Below, one piece after another: positions 17,623 to 25,912 of a stretch of 64,000 nucleotides of DNA. Origin of the DNA: Chlamydiia bacterium. Lineage in GTDB: Bacteria; Chlamydiota; Chlamydiia; Chlamydiales; Simkaniaceae. The notes under the pieces were generated by a model. That model ran no database searches. It worked only from the letters and a program-made list of their open reading frames with translations, and had not been told where the DNA came from. Made by a program: the position numbers and the translations under genes. Within the stretch, counting starts at the first letter, position 1. Each line of letters opens with the position of its first letter. The DNA is taken from positions 62,001 to 126,000 of the forward strand of contig JAUIEV010000001.1 in assembly GCA_030429605.1 (NCBI GenBank), given 5' to 3'.

Positions 17623-17656
17623 ATAGAAAAAAATAAGCAGTACAAAAAAATACTGC
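17623..17656 (-). terminator. Intrinsic terminator after the 437-residue gene
   Basis: On the minus strand GCAGTA and TACTGC form a 6-bp stem around an 8-base T-rich loop (17637-17656), followed by TTATTTTTTT. It abuts the stop codon at 17657. Confidence 0.6.
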
Positions 17657-18970
17657 CTATTTTTGTTTTCGACGGGTCTTTTTCTCGCGAGGTCTTGGGT
17701 CTAGTTCTCGGTCACGCACTATTTTCACCCAAGTTTCATATGCATATGCCTTCCCACTGCGTCTTGTTTTTCTATAATCGTGGTAAACCTCAGCATGTTT
17801 TGCTTCAGGGTTGTCGTTCCAATATGTGACTGCATGATCAACTACCTCAAGAGTTCTTTGTTCTTTCTTGGAAAGAGGTTTGTCTATGACCCTATTTTGT
17901 GGTAAAAACTCGGTACTTTGTTTTTTGACAAGGATTTGATTTTTAACAACAAGTTCATAAATTTGATCTAAATAGCGGCTACAATCCCCTCGAGTAAAGT
18001 AAAACTCTTCTGGAAGAATGGGCAAATTTCTAAAGACATTTTGTTGGTTTTTTTCTTCAAAGCTGCCAATAAGACTATTTTTTGCCGTCGGGAATGTCCA
18101 CCAAATAAAGCCCTCTATAGATTTCTCCCAAACCGTGGCAGAATCCCGCTCAAAACGCTGAGGTAATACCTTTCTTTCGATTGGAGGCCTCTTGTACTCC
18201 CAAATTTTTTCCAAAAGGCATAGCCGATCCCATAAATAAACAGGATCAAGTTCAGTCGAAGTCTGAATGAATTCTTTTTTAATTTCGGGAGGATAGAACC
18301 GTTCTCGATAATCATAAAAAAACTGGTTGAATTTTGGAGAGCACATTTCACTGTCAAATACGCTTATTTTCCTACCTAAAAGATTTGTATCAGCAATCAC
18401 ATATAGCTTAGGCGCTACGCCAAGCATTCGACTATTTTTTCTAAGTGTAGCTTTTATCTTCTTATGAGGTTGAGAGGGTTCTGCTAATACTTGACTACGC
18501 CTCCCATTTTCCCAGCGAAAAAACGTCTGTTCCAATTGCTCATATATAGCTCTGATGTTATTAATTTTTTTCATTACAGGAGAAATTATTTTTAGTTGCG
18601 TAAAAGCGCAGCAGGCCGTTGCTATGGGGGACTGAGATGAATACTCGCCCCTAGATATGGAACGAAGGACTTGTAGGAGTATTCGCCTACACTTATATGT
18701 TGGGTTTAATTTCCATAGAAATAGCCACTCATTTTTACATACTTCCAACGCTACAGAGTTGAACAACCCTGTCCTCTTTTGTGCTTCTTCCTCAAGGCTT
18801 TTTATCCAATCTTTTGTATTAGAATTTGAGCGCAGGCTTTTAATTAGCTCTACATACTTTGATAAAAAACTTGCACCAGTACAGGAAGATTGAACCATTG
18901 TAATTGCATGTTTTAGTCCTTCTTCAAATTGTTGGGTTTCATCAGGAAGATTGATTATGTTCATGGTCAC
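17657..18970 (-). CDS. Unknown 437-residue protein next to the integrase
   Basis: I recognise no family. The start overlaps the 3' end of the integrase gene by 29 bases (two nearby ATGs, 18970 or 18964), so it is translationally coupled to it. The protein is rich in aromatic, Arg and Lys residues, with helical segments in the first third (~20-150), a middle part with VIADTNLLGRKISVFDSEM (~195-215), and a very basic tail (RPREKKTRRKQK). The last ~70 residues (KKEQRTLEVVDHAVTYWNDN ... AYETWVKIVRDRELDPRP) look like a DNA-binding or replication-accessory module. Coupling to the integrase suggests a role in maintenance or recombination of the element, but that is inference. A terminator follows directly. 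Confidence 0.6.
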   Translation of the reverse strand: MTMNIINLPDETQQFEEGLKHAITMVQSSCTGASFLSKYVELIKSLRSNSNTKDWIKSLEEEAQKRTGLFNSVALEVCKNEWLFLWKLNPTYKCRRILLQVLRSISRGEYSSQSPIATACCAFTQLKIISPVMKKINNIRAIYEQLEQTFFRWENGRRSQVLAEPSQPHKKIKATLRKNSRMLGVAPKLYVIADTNLLGRKISVFDSEMCSPKFNQFFYDYRERFYPPEIKKEFIQTSTELDPVYLWDRLCLLEKIWEYKRPPIERKVLPQRFERDSATVWEKSIEGFIWWTFPTAKNSLIGSFEEKNQQNVFRNLPILPEEFYFTRGDCSRYLDQIYELVVKNQILVKKQSTEFLPQNRVIDKPLSKKEQRTLEVVDHAVTYWNDNPEAKHAEVYHDYRKTRRSGKAYAYETWVKIVRDRELDPRPREKKTRRKQK

Positions 18971-20054
18971 CTTGAATATTTAATTTGTCATTTGTTCGTT
19001 GCAAGAGCTTGGCAAGATGCGTCTTGTTGAAATGCGCATACCTTCTCGTCATCACAGGAGAGCGATGACCAAGCACCTCCATGAGCTCTCCCTGGGTAGC
19101 TCCCGACATTGCGAGATGCGAGGCTGCCGTGTGTCTCAATGAATGAAAAACAATGTCTTCTAATCCCAACTGATTTAAAACTGCTTGAAAGGCCTTACGA
19201 ATCATGGTGTAAGTTGGTTGTTTTGAAGGATTTTTAGACGGAAATATGTAGTCTTCTTGGCAAGAAGAGCATCGACTCATCAGAAAACTGTATATTTGAT
19301 CTGGCATGGGAAGAACCCTCACATCTTGATTCTTTGTTGTTTCAAGAGTGATAAGACGGTGTTCAAAATCTACGTTCTTCCACTTAAGGCTAGCAATCTC
19401 TCCATAACGCATTCCAAGTGAAGCAGCCATAAGCACCATTCCATATAAATTGGGGTTCTTATGTTCTTTACATGCCCGAAGAAGGGCGCTGAGTTCTTCT
19501 TTACTAAGAAAGCGTGTTCTGCCCTTATTTTCGGGAAGTTTGGACACTCTTCTGAAAGGATTTTCCGCAATCCATTCCCACTCAGAAGAAGCCAACGAGA
19601 ACGCCTTGCTTAGAGTTGCAAAATATCTGTTTACTGTTGGACCAGCCCTGGGTGTTTTCCTTGCTGTTGTTTCACTGAGAAGAGCATGTTTTGCTTGGGC
19701 AAGCAGGGATGGTGTTATGTCACTTAAAAGCTTATGCCCGTAATGAGCTCTCCACCATTCTAAATGATGGGACTGACTCCTAATTCGCTTGGGAAACCTG
19801 CTCAAGTAAATGGTTTCATATTGCTCAATGAGATTGTTGACGGTGTATTTTCTTGATTTCGCATCTTGGGGGAGTTTTCCTGATAGGATTGCGCTTTCAG
19901 TAGAACGAACCCAGTTTTTGGCTTCGGTAAGAGTACGAAAGACTTTTCTTAACGGTTTTGCACCTTTTCTCCGAACTTCTGCGTGAAAGCTAAAGCTTCC
20001 ATCTTTTTTAGGATATTTGCGTATGCAACGCGGGGTTTCTGAACTTTTAGCCAT
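18942..20054 (-). CDS. Tyrosine site-specific integrase
   Basis: 370 residues, typical for tRNA-targeting phage and island integrases. Residues ~15-60 fit an N-terminal arm-binding domain, ~70-160 the SAM-like core-binding domain, and ~175-350 the catalytic domain. Catalytic signatures: Arg in GMRYGEIASL (~218), HSLRHTAASHL (~304, His and Arg), His in LGHRSP and the nucleophile Tyr in MTRRYAHF (~338). It would recombine the 44-bp tRNA-Phe core. Its start is ~330 bases from attR. The gap (20055-20387) has no gene but holds a subterminal repeat (20271), a related inverted motif (20180-20198) and a small dyad CGGATT-GTT-AATCCG (20105-20119) just upstream of the start codon, possibly an operator. 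Confidence 0.95.
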   Translation of the reverse strand: MAKSSETPRCIRKYPKKDGSFSFHAEVRRKGAKPLRKVFRTLTEAKNWVRSTESAILSGKLPQDAKSRKYTVNNLIEQYETIYLSRFPKRIRSQSHHLEWWRAHYGHKLLSDITPSLLAQAKHALLSETTARKTPRAGPTVNRYFATLSKAFSLASSEWEWIAENPFRRVSKLPENKGRTRFLSKEELSALLRACKEHKNPNLYGMVLMAASLGMRYGEIASLKWKNVDFEHRLITLETTKNQDVRVLPMPDQIYSFLMSRCSSCQEDYIFPSKNPSKQPTYTMIRKAFQAVLNQLGLEDIVFHSLRHTAASHLAMSGATQGELMEVLGHRSPVMTRRYAHFNKTHLAKLLQRTNDKLNIQGDHEHNQSS

Positions 20055-20270
20055 AAATTTTTCCTTAAGAGAGCGATTATAAATAATTTGGAATAAAAGA
20101 GAATCGGATTGTTAATCCGTTGTTCTTTTTATCTTTCTTACAGGAGAAATGCACACAAAACAGCAGAAACCAACACATTTTACGCATTTTTTCCGCACTT
20201 AAGATAAAATTTGATAGGAAAATGGCTTGATTTGACCCCGAAATGTTAAACTGCAAAACGATTCTGATTG

Positions 20271-20304
20271 ATTCAGAGCATTTGCGTAAAAAATGCGGGA
20301 AATT
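20271..20304 (+). repeat. Right copy of the subterminal repeat
   Basis: ATTCAGAGCATTTGCG then TAAAAAATGCGGGAAA aligns with 1707-1740 without gaps. A related block in inverted orientation, TTACGCATTTTTTCCGCAC, is at 20180-20198. The three sites share the core TGCG-(6-7 A/T-rich)-GCG. Confidence 0.45.
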
Positions 20305-20387
20305 GGGTTTTTGGGCTGTTTTTTGCATAGCGGCTCCTGATGTTAAAAACATTCAAGAGCTCTATGAGTAGATAGTAATTAGAAAGG

Positions 20388-20462
<75 letters not shown>

Positions 20463-20513
20463 TCAGTGGATGTGCAAAAGCGTACTCGTTTTGTTGGTTT
20501 TTCTGCAAGTGGA

Positions 20514-22397
20514 TTATTGTTTTGCTGTGATTGACTGGGAGAGGAAGATCATGTCTTGGACTATGTTTACCGCCTCTTCAACCTGGAGATCGTTTCCGCC
20601 GTAGGTTTGTGGCGGTGTATTTTGATATGGGGCTTCCTTGTATATTTTTTTGAGAAATGCCTGGTAATTTCTGTTATTTGCTAGGCGCTCGCGGCTATTT
20701 TTTTTCAGCGTTCCGCGCATTTTTCTCCAGTTTGTTTCCCTTGGCTGCAGGTATGGTATGGCACTTCTTGGGGCTTTTTTGAAGCTGCCGGCATGCATGG
20801 CGCTGAGCGTTTCAATTTGATCTCCACTCAGGTGGTCCGGAGCTATTGGATATGTTAGGTACTTTTCCCCGATATTGAGCGCTGCGTAGCTTGTTGGAAC
20901 ATGAATATCTGAGAGGACTCCATCGAGCTGAGTGGATCTTCCTGAAGCTGTATAATACCGGCCGACGGTGACTTTGTAGTAGGCTCTTGCGTACTGATCT
21001 GTAATTGTTTGGTATTGCATCGACCCTTTTCCGTACGTTCGCTCATCTCCGACGACGAGTGCTACTCCATAATCCTGGAGTGCTTGTGCGACAATTTCTG
21101 TACACGATGCAGACGCTTTCGATGTTAGTAAGACAAGAGGGCCGTCATATATATACCTCCCATCAATATCTCGTGAGTAACGGATTTCTCCATCTGAATA
21201 CCTTGATATGACGACAATACCTTTTGCTATAAATAGTCCTGAAAATTTAATGGCTTGCGAGAGAAATCCTCCTGCATTATCGCGCATGTCAACAACAACA
21301 CCTTTGAGATTTCCTTCAAGACGTGCTTCTCGAATGGCTGCTTTGAAGTCTTCTGTGGCGCTGATCCCATCGCCGTTGTCGTAAAATGCAGGGACAGTCA
21401 CGACAGCAATGACTCCGTCCGAAAACGGAACCGTTTTCACTTTAACGCGTGCGTCGTCAACTATAAGCGTCTGCCTGGTGAGTGGAGCGACATATGTTTT
21501 GCCTGCTCTTTCGAAGGTAAACGAAACTTTAGATCCTTCGTCTCCTCTTGAGGCTTCCATTACTTCAGTAAACGTTTTTCCATAGACCGACTTTCCATTG
21601 ACGGCTGTAAGCTTGTCGCCAGCTTGAATGTTTCCAAGTTTTGCTGCGGGACTTTTAGGCATGATATTTGTGACAAAGATCCCTCGATAGGTCTCTTTAA
21701 ACACGACACCTGTTCCAGCAAATTGTTTTTGCAGCCGCTTTCTCACATCAGCAGCTTCAGATGGGCTATAGTACCCACTATGCGCATCAAGGCTTTTTGC
21801 CATCGCTTTGAGGATGACGATATGCTCGTTTGAAAGAGCAAAAACATGTTCATGTGCTTTTTGTCGTCTTTGGACATACGCGAAAAGCTCTTTAAGATTC
21901 CTTGTTCTTTCGTCTACTTTATTCGCTTCACGAATCATGAGGAGCATGTAGTAACGGTAGATCCGTTCCTTTAATTCGTGTTGATTCGTTGGATATGCCG
22001 GTGAAAGCATTGTCACATTGGAGAGGCTGGTATACGACAACGCGCTCAGTATTTTTTGATGTCGTTCTTGTGCTTTTTGAAATAAAGCAAACATCGTATC
22101 AAAAAGCGGGTGTTCATCTTTATAGAAAGCTCGGATCCCATTACTGACTTCTTGATCTGAAAGGGTTAAATATTTTTCTGCTTCACTTTCTAAAAGGTAG
22201 ACATGGTTTGGGTCAAATTGCTCAATGCATATTTTGACGGAGCGTCTATAGAGCTCTGGGCTCATTTCTTTCGACTGGACGTGGTATGCAAATAATTCAT
22301 GCATGACCCGGCGGACATCTTTTGAGGTCACCTCTTGCGCACCAAACAGCATAACAGACGCAGTGAGCGTCAAAATAAAATATGCAATGCGATGCAC
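20514..22397 (-). CDS. tsp: Tail-specific protease (S41 family, PDZ)
   Basis: A 627-residue exported protease with a signal peptide (MHRIAYFILTLTASVMLFGA), an N-terminal helical Tsp domain (~20-200), a PDZ domain (~225-320, GTGVVFKETYRGIFVTNIMP), the S41 peptidase core (~330-500) and a C-terminal domain. SKASASCTEI holds the catalytic Ser and RTYGKGSMQYQ the Lys and Gln, matching the Ser/Lys dyad of Prc/Tsp and of chlamydial CT441. The role is degradation or processing of periplasmic or secreted proteins. In Chlamydia tsp sits close to rpsL-rpsG-fusA, as here, so this is ancestral order. It reads toward the tRNA-Phe gene, with about 50 bases between. Confidence 0.93.
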   Translation of the reverse strand: MHRIAYFILTLTASVMLFGAQEVTSKDVRRVMHELFAYHVQSKEMSPELYRRSVKICIEQFDPNHVYLLESEAEKYLTLSDQEVSNGIRAFYKDEHPLFDTMFALFQKAQERHQKILSALSYTSLSNVTMLSPAYPTNQHELKERIYRYYMLLMIREANKVDERTRNLKELFAYVQRRQKAHEHVFALSNEHIVILKAMAKSLDAHSGYYSPSEAADVRKRLQKQFAGTGVVFKETYRGIFVTNIMPKSPAAKLGNIQAGDKLTAVNGKSVYGKTFTEVMEASRGDEGSKVSFTFERAGKTYVAPLTRQTLIVDDARVKVKTVPFSDGVIAVVTVPAFYDNGDGISATEDFKAAIREARLEGNLKGVVVDMRDNAGGFLSQAIKFSGLFIAKGIVVISRYSDGEIRYSRDIDGRYIYDGPLVLLTSKASASCTEIVAQALQDYGVALVVGDERTYGKGSMQYQTITDQYARAYYKVTVGRYYTASGRSTQLDGVLSDIHVPTSYAALNIGEKYLTYPIAPDHLSGDQIETLSAMHAGSFKKAPRSAIPYLQPRETNWRKMRGTLKKNSRERLANNRNYQAFLKKIYKEAPYQNTPPQTYGGNDLQVEEAVNIVQDMIFLSQSITAKQ

Positions 22398-22522
22398 GGG
22401 TACCTCTCTCTTTTGACAACAGAGGAAGGGGCAGTGTACCCCCCTCTAAATAGAGAGATATACAAAGAATTAATTAATGGAAAGCGATTATTCTAACAAT
22501 TATGCAATATTATATGAAATTG

Positions 22523-22557
22523 AATAAGAGTACGCTTTGATACAACGTACTCTTATT
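22523..22557 (-). terminator. 12-bp hairpin after the 740-residue gene
   Basis: AATAAGAGTACG and CGTACTCTTATT pair perfectly around an 11-base loop, beginning 11 bases after the stop at 22569. The following minus-strand T tract is interrupted (CAATTTCATAT), so it may be a weak intrinsic terminator or an mRNA 3'-end stabiliser. The rest of 22398-22568 shows no gene. Confidence 0.6.
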
Positions 22558-22568
22558 ACAGATAAAAT

Positions 22569-24791
22569 CTATGATCCAAGAAGATCTAATAAGCCTGAAA
22601 GACGTCTTTTTAAAGACTTAACACGAGGATTGCTCTCTGTAAAATCTCCAGATGACACCACTTCGTGCACAAGCTTTAAGAAGAGTCCTGCCGGTCCTTG
22701 ACCGACTGCTCCATGCCTTTGTTGAAGCGATGCGTGCCCTCGTATCTCTTCTTGAAGGGCTGCATTCCCATGTATTTGGCGAATGAGGGATTCAAGGCTT
22801 GGTCCTGCAGATGATGCTGACGCAGCTGAAGAAGCTGCATTGTCAAAAAACCCAAGGAATCTTTGCAGCATCTCATTCGTCCCATCTCCAACTACTCCTG
22901 CTGCTGCACTTGCAGCTCCTGCAGCGCTTCCAAACAAGGATGTTGTCGTGTCACGAGCCTGCATAGCTAAGGATGCTGCAGTCTCTTGTGCACGCCCGGC
23001 TGCGGCCCGTGCGGATGCAGCTGCTGTATCTGCTGTTGCCCGCGCAGATTCAAGCGCGCCGCCTGCTACTGTTTGTGCTGCTCCAACCACAGCTCCTGCA
23101 GACGTATACAGTGAACCTACTCTTGAAACGGCACTCGCTCCTGCACCTCGAAGACCTCTCCATCCTCTAGAGAAAGAAGATTCTTCTTTAGCTCGAAGTT
23201 GATTTTTTGCATTCATGAAAGGAGATGTCAGCAAATGACTCGCATCAGAAAGTGTTCTGGACACTTCCCCAGCTCCAACAGCCTTCGCAGCCTCAGTGCA
23301 CGCTCGAGCGAGTTGTGTCACTGTGCTTAGTCTCTCGTTAATTTCTCGTGTATGCTCAGCTACTTGCTCACTCGGAAGCCCACGTCCCAGAGCATTTATT
23401 TCTGATAAAAACTCTACATGTTCAGCCGCTTTACTTTTTGCAAGCGCAAGTACCATATTGGCAAAGTCGCATTCAAAATGAGTTGTTACTGCAACGCGAT
23501 CCTGAACAGCAGCATCAAGAAGCAGCTGAAGTTTTTCATTTTGCAACTGGCTTGCTAAACGCATGATTCGCGGAAGCTTTTCTAAATTTGCTATTGTAGC
23601 CGCTTCATCAGCTCGTGGAGCTGATGCAGAAATCTCAGCTTGAATGCTCGCAACTTCTCCCTCGACGTGCGCAGCCCGCTTTTGTATACATTCAGCCAAA
23701 CGGAGTCCAACACCCTGAAGCATCGCCCGAACATCTGCAATTGAGTGTGTCTCAAGGGCATTAAAGACATCGGTAAGTTCGCCTCTTAATTCTGGAGTAA
23801 TACCTCTCGCTGAACTACCAAATGCGAGTGCACGCTGTAACATACTACTCTTCATCATTTCGTCTGCAAATGTCGAAGCACTTTTTTTAAACTGGCTTAG
23901 CGCCTTGCGATTTCCAAGAACAACCAAAAAGTCGTGCATTAATTCTTCAGGAGTCGAAGCACTTTTATTGACTCCTTCACCAAGAGCGAGGACTACATTT
24001 TGAGCAAATGATACTTCGAGAAACGTTTTTAAGGTCGGTGCATCTCCTAACTCGGGAATATCTCCTCTCTCCTGAAAAATGAGATAGAGAAGGTTATAAA
24101 AGTCACCTTCGGTTACGCCGTCAGCCTCGCACAACGCATCAAATCGTTCGCAGACAGCTTTTGTCAGTAATTTTCGGCTATTCAATTCAAGGCCTTCTCT
24201 GAAAATTGTCAGTAATCCTGCTCCACCAAGTTTTTTTTCATCACCTAGCATCGTAAGCCCAACACCCAGAGCTCCAGATGCCATTCCTACTGTCTCCACG
24301 GCAGAAGCAAGTGTTGTTCCTCCAAGCGCACAAACGCCTGCTTGAGCTCCAGCACATGCTAAAGATGCTGTAGATGAAACACCGAGTGTCACTACCGCAG
24401 GCGCTGCGATATCGATTCCGGTGGCCCACATCTTAGCAAGGGCACGAGCTTCTCTTTGAAGTGCTACTTTAGATGTAAGTTGTTCTGAAAGAGCATGCCT
24501 CGGTTCTCTACTCCCGAAAGCAGGCCTGGTGTCTAAAAGAAGCTCCTCAAACCGGTCGCCTAAAGCACCGGGAAGCTCTACATACTTCGAAGCGCCTTTA
24601 AGCACTGTTGATAGATCCTCTACAATTTTGCAGTTGAGTTTCTCAACTTTTTCTGTAGAAGCAGACATATGACCGAGTGCATTTGCAACGGTGCCTCTCA
24701 TCTCTTTGTAGTTTGTATACGCTGACTGTGCAGATGCCACAGCGCCGTCATATGCGCTTTTTGCAAGATATGTACACATTGCCGCTGCCAT
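22569..24791 (-). CDS. Large Ala-rich helical protein of unknown function
   Basis: 740 residues. GGGG lies ahead of the ATG. It is strongly helical and Ala-rich, with an apolar stretch at ~125-175 (VVTLGVSSTASLACAGAQAG ... MASGALGVGLTML) that could span a membrane, long amphipathic/coiled segments (~360-500), and a region (~545-640) of short repeats of the type A-R-A-x-A-x-x-A-A-x-S resembling LEA-like or apolipoprotein-like 11-mers. It contains a cluster of Ser/Ala-rich low complexity near 640-665. No signal peptide is evident. A bilobed apolar region plus coiled coils fits a secreted chlamydial effector or inclusion-membrane protein, but no family is recognised. It occupies the slot between tsp and rpsL where Chlamydia has one small unrelated gene. 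Confidence 0.7.
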   Translation of the reverse strand: MAAAMCTYLAKSAYDGAVASAQSAYTNYKEMRGTVANALGHMSASTEKVEKLNCKIVEDLSTVLKGASKYVELPGALGDRFEELLLDTRPAFGSREPRHALSEQLTSKVALQREARALAKMWATGIDIAAPAVVTLGVSSTASLACAGAQAGVCALGGTTLASAVETVGMASGALGVGLTMLGDEKKLGGAGLLTIFREGLELNSRKLLTKAVCERFDALCEADGVTEGDFYNLLYLIFQERGDIPELGDAPTLKTFLEVSFAQNVVLALGEGVNKSASTPEELMHDFLVVLGNRKALSQFKKSASTFADEMMKSSMLQRALAFGSSARGITPELRGELTDVFNALETHSIADVRAMLQGVGLRLAECIQKRAAHVEGEVASIQAEISASAPRADEAATIANLEKLPRIMRLASQLQNEKLQLLLDAAVQDRVAVTTHFECDFANMVLALAKSKAAEHVEFLSEINALGRGLPSEQVAEHTREINERLSTVTQLARACTEAAKAVGAGEVSRTLSDASHLLTSPFMNAKNQLRAKEESSFSRGWRGLRGAGASAVSRVGSLYTSAGAVVGAAQTVAGGALESARATADTAAASARAAAGRAQETAASLAMQARDTTTSLFGSAAGAASAAAGVVGDGTNEMLQRFLGFFDNAASSAASASSAGPSLESLIRQIHGNAALQEEIRGHASLQQRHGAVGQGPAGLFLKLVHEVVSSGDFTESNPRVKSLKRRLSGLLDLLGS

Positions 24792-24940
24792 AATACGACC
24801 CCAATAATAGTTAATTTATGATTATTAATAAGAATAACACAAATAACAATAAAATTATATTTAAAGGAATTGCTTGTTATATTAATTATTTTATTTTTTC
24901 GCTTGATTTCACGTCAGCTCCAGAGAAAATGCAAATGGCT

Positions 24941-24969
24941 TTGCGTTAAATCTGAATCGTTGGTATATT
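24941..24969 (+). promoter_or_regulatory. Promoter of the rpsL-rpsG-fusA-rpsJ operon
   Basis: TTGCGT (24941-24946), a 17-base spacer, then TATATT (24964-24969) preceded by TGG, which also makes an extended -10. It lies 45 bases before the rpsL ATG, leaving a short leader with AAGGAG before the start codon. Confidence 0.7.
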
Positions 24970-25014
24970 GTCTGAGTACCTAAATTTTATTATTGATGTA
25001 AGGAGCAATTATCA

Positions 25015-25386
25015 ATGCCGACTGTTAATCAACTTGTCAGAAAGCCGCGCAAGTCAAAAGTGAGACGAAAGAAGTCTCCTGCTCTTCAGAAGTGTCCTCA
25101 GAGAAGAGGCGTGTGTCTTCAAGTCAAAACAAAGACACCTAAAAAGCCAAACTCAGCACTTCGAAAAGTAGCATGGGTGCGCCTTTCTAATGGACAAGAA
25201 GTAATCGCATACATTGGCGGTGAAGGGCACAATCTCCAGGAACACAGCATCGTGCTTGTTCGTGGTGGTCGGGTTAAAGACCTTCCTGGTGTTCGTTACC
25301 ACGTAGTTCGTGGGTCACTCGACTGCGCCGCAGTAAAAGACAGAAAACAAAGCCGATCTAAGTACGGCGCGAAACGACCGAAGTAA
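25015..25386 (+). CDS. rpsL: 30S ribosomal protein S12
   Basis: 123 residues, full length. The N-terminus [12 protein letters not shown] and the loop [11 protein letters not shown] are diagnostic. Lys at the position corresponding to E. coli Lys42 and the conserved [15 protein letters not shown] segment (Lys87 equivalent) are unchanged, i.e. the streptomycin-sensitive form. S12 sits at the decoding centre and monitors codon-anticodon fit. AAGGAG precedes the ATG. It heads the str-type operon with rpsG 21 bases downstream, in the chlamydial arrangement that ends with rpsJ. Confidence 0.98.
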   Translation: MPTVNQLVRKPRKSKVRRKKSPALQKCPQRRGVCLQVKTKTPKKPNSALRKVAWVRLSNGQEVIAYIGGEGHNLQEHSIVLVRGGRVKDLPGVRYHVVRGSLDCAAVKDRKQSRSKYGAKRPK

Positions 25387-25407
25387 CAAAGGGAGAGATC
25401 TACAAAC

Positions 25408-25881
25408 ATGGCTAGAAGACGAAGAGCTGTAAGACGAAAAGTTGCACCGGAATCTCGGTTTGGGAGCACGCTCCTTGCTAAGTTCATCAACCGAGTTATG
25501 CTCGATGGGAAAAAGACAATTGCACAAAAAATTGTGTATGATGCCCTCGACAAATTTGCCGGTAATGTAAAAAAAGAGAGCCCGCTAGAAGCTTTCGAAG
25601 AAGCGCTTGAAAAAGCGAAACCATCACTTGAAGTGAAGTCTCGCCGAATTGGTGGTGCTACATACCAAGTACCTATTGAAATTCCTGAAGACCGACGTGT
25701 ATCAATGGCTATGAAATGGATCATTGGCTATGCGAGAGCTAAAGCCGGCCGAAACACGACAGACGGACTCGCTCAAGAGCTGACCGACTGCTTCAATAAC
25801 CAGGGATCAACGATCAAGAAGAAAGATGATACCCACCGAATGGCAGAAGCAAACAAAGCGTTTGCTCACTTCAAATGGTAA
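25408..25881 (+). CDS. rpsG: 30S ribosomal protein S7
   Basis: 157 residues, normal length. It starts MARRRRAVRRKVAPESRFGSTLLAKFINRVM, includes GGATYQVPIEI and ends EANKAFAHFKW. It binds the 3' major domain of 16S rRNA and shapes the exit site. GGGAGAG lies before the start. Its neighbours are rpsL and fusA in the conserved order. Unlike many bacteria there is no tuf gene in this operon. Confidence 0.98.
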   Translation: MARRRRAVRRKVAPESRFGSTLLAKFINRVMLDGKKTIAQKIVYDALDKFAGNVKKESPLEAFEEALEKAKPSLEVKSRRIGGATYQVPIEIPEDRRVSMAMKWIIGYARAKAGRNTTDGLAQELTDCFNNQGSTIKKKDDTHRMAEANKAFAHFKW

Positions 25882-25912
25882 TGAGACTTTTTCGATAAGG
25901 AAGATAGCGTAA

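Noticed and set aside
20077-20352. 91-codon minus-strand ORF between integrase and tRNA-Phe
   Set aside because: Lies in the att-proximal non-coding region, lacks a ribosome site and resembles no protein; the sequence is better explained by repeat and operator-like motifs.
22783-23202. 139-codon plus-strand Ala-rich ORF
   Set aside because: Antisense of the Ala-rich 740-residue gene; GC-rich Ala codons create open antisense frames.
25296-25724. Antisense ORF over rpsL/rpsG
   Set aside because: Shadow of ribosomal protein genes with typical codon use on the plus strand.
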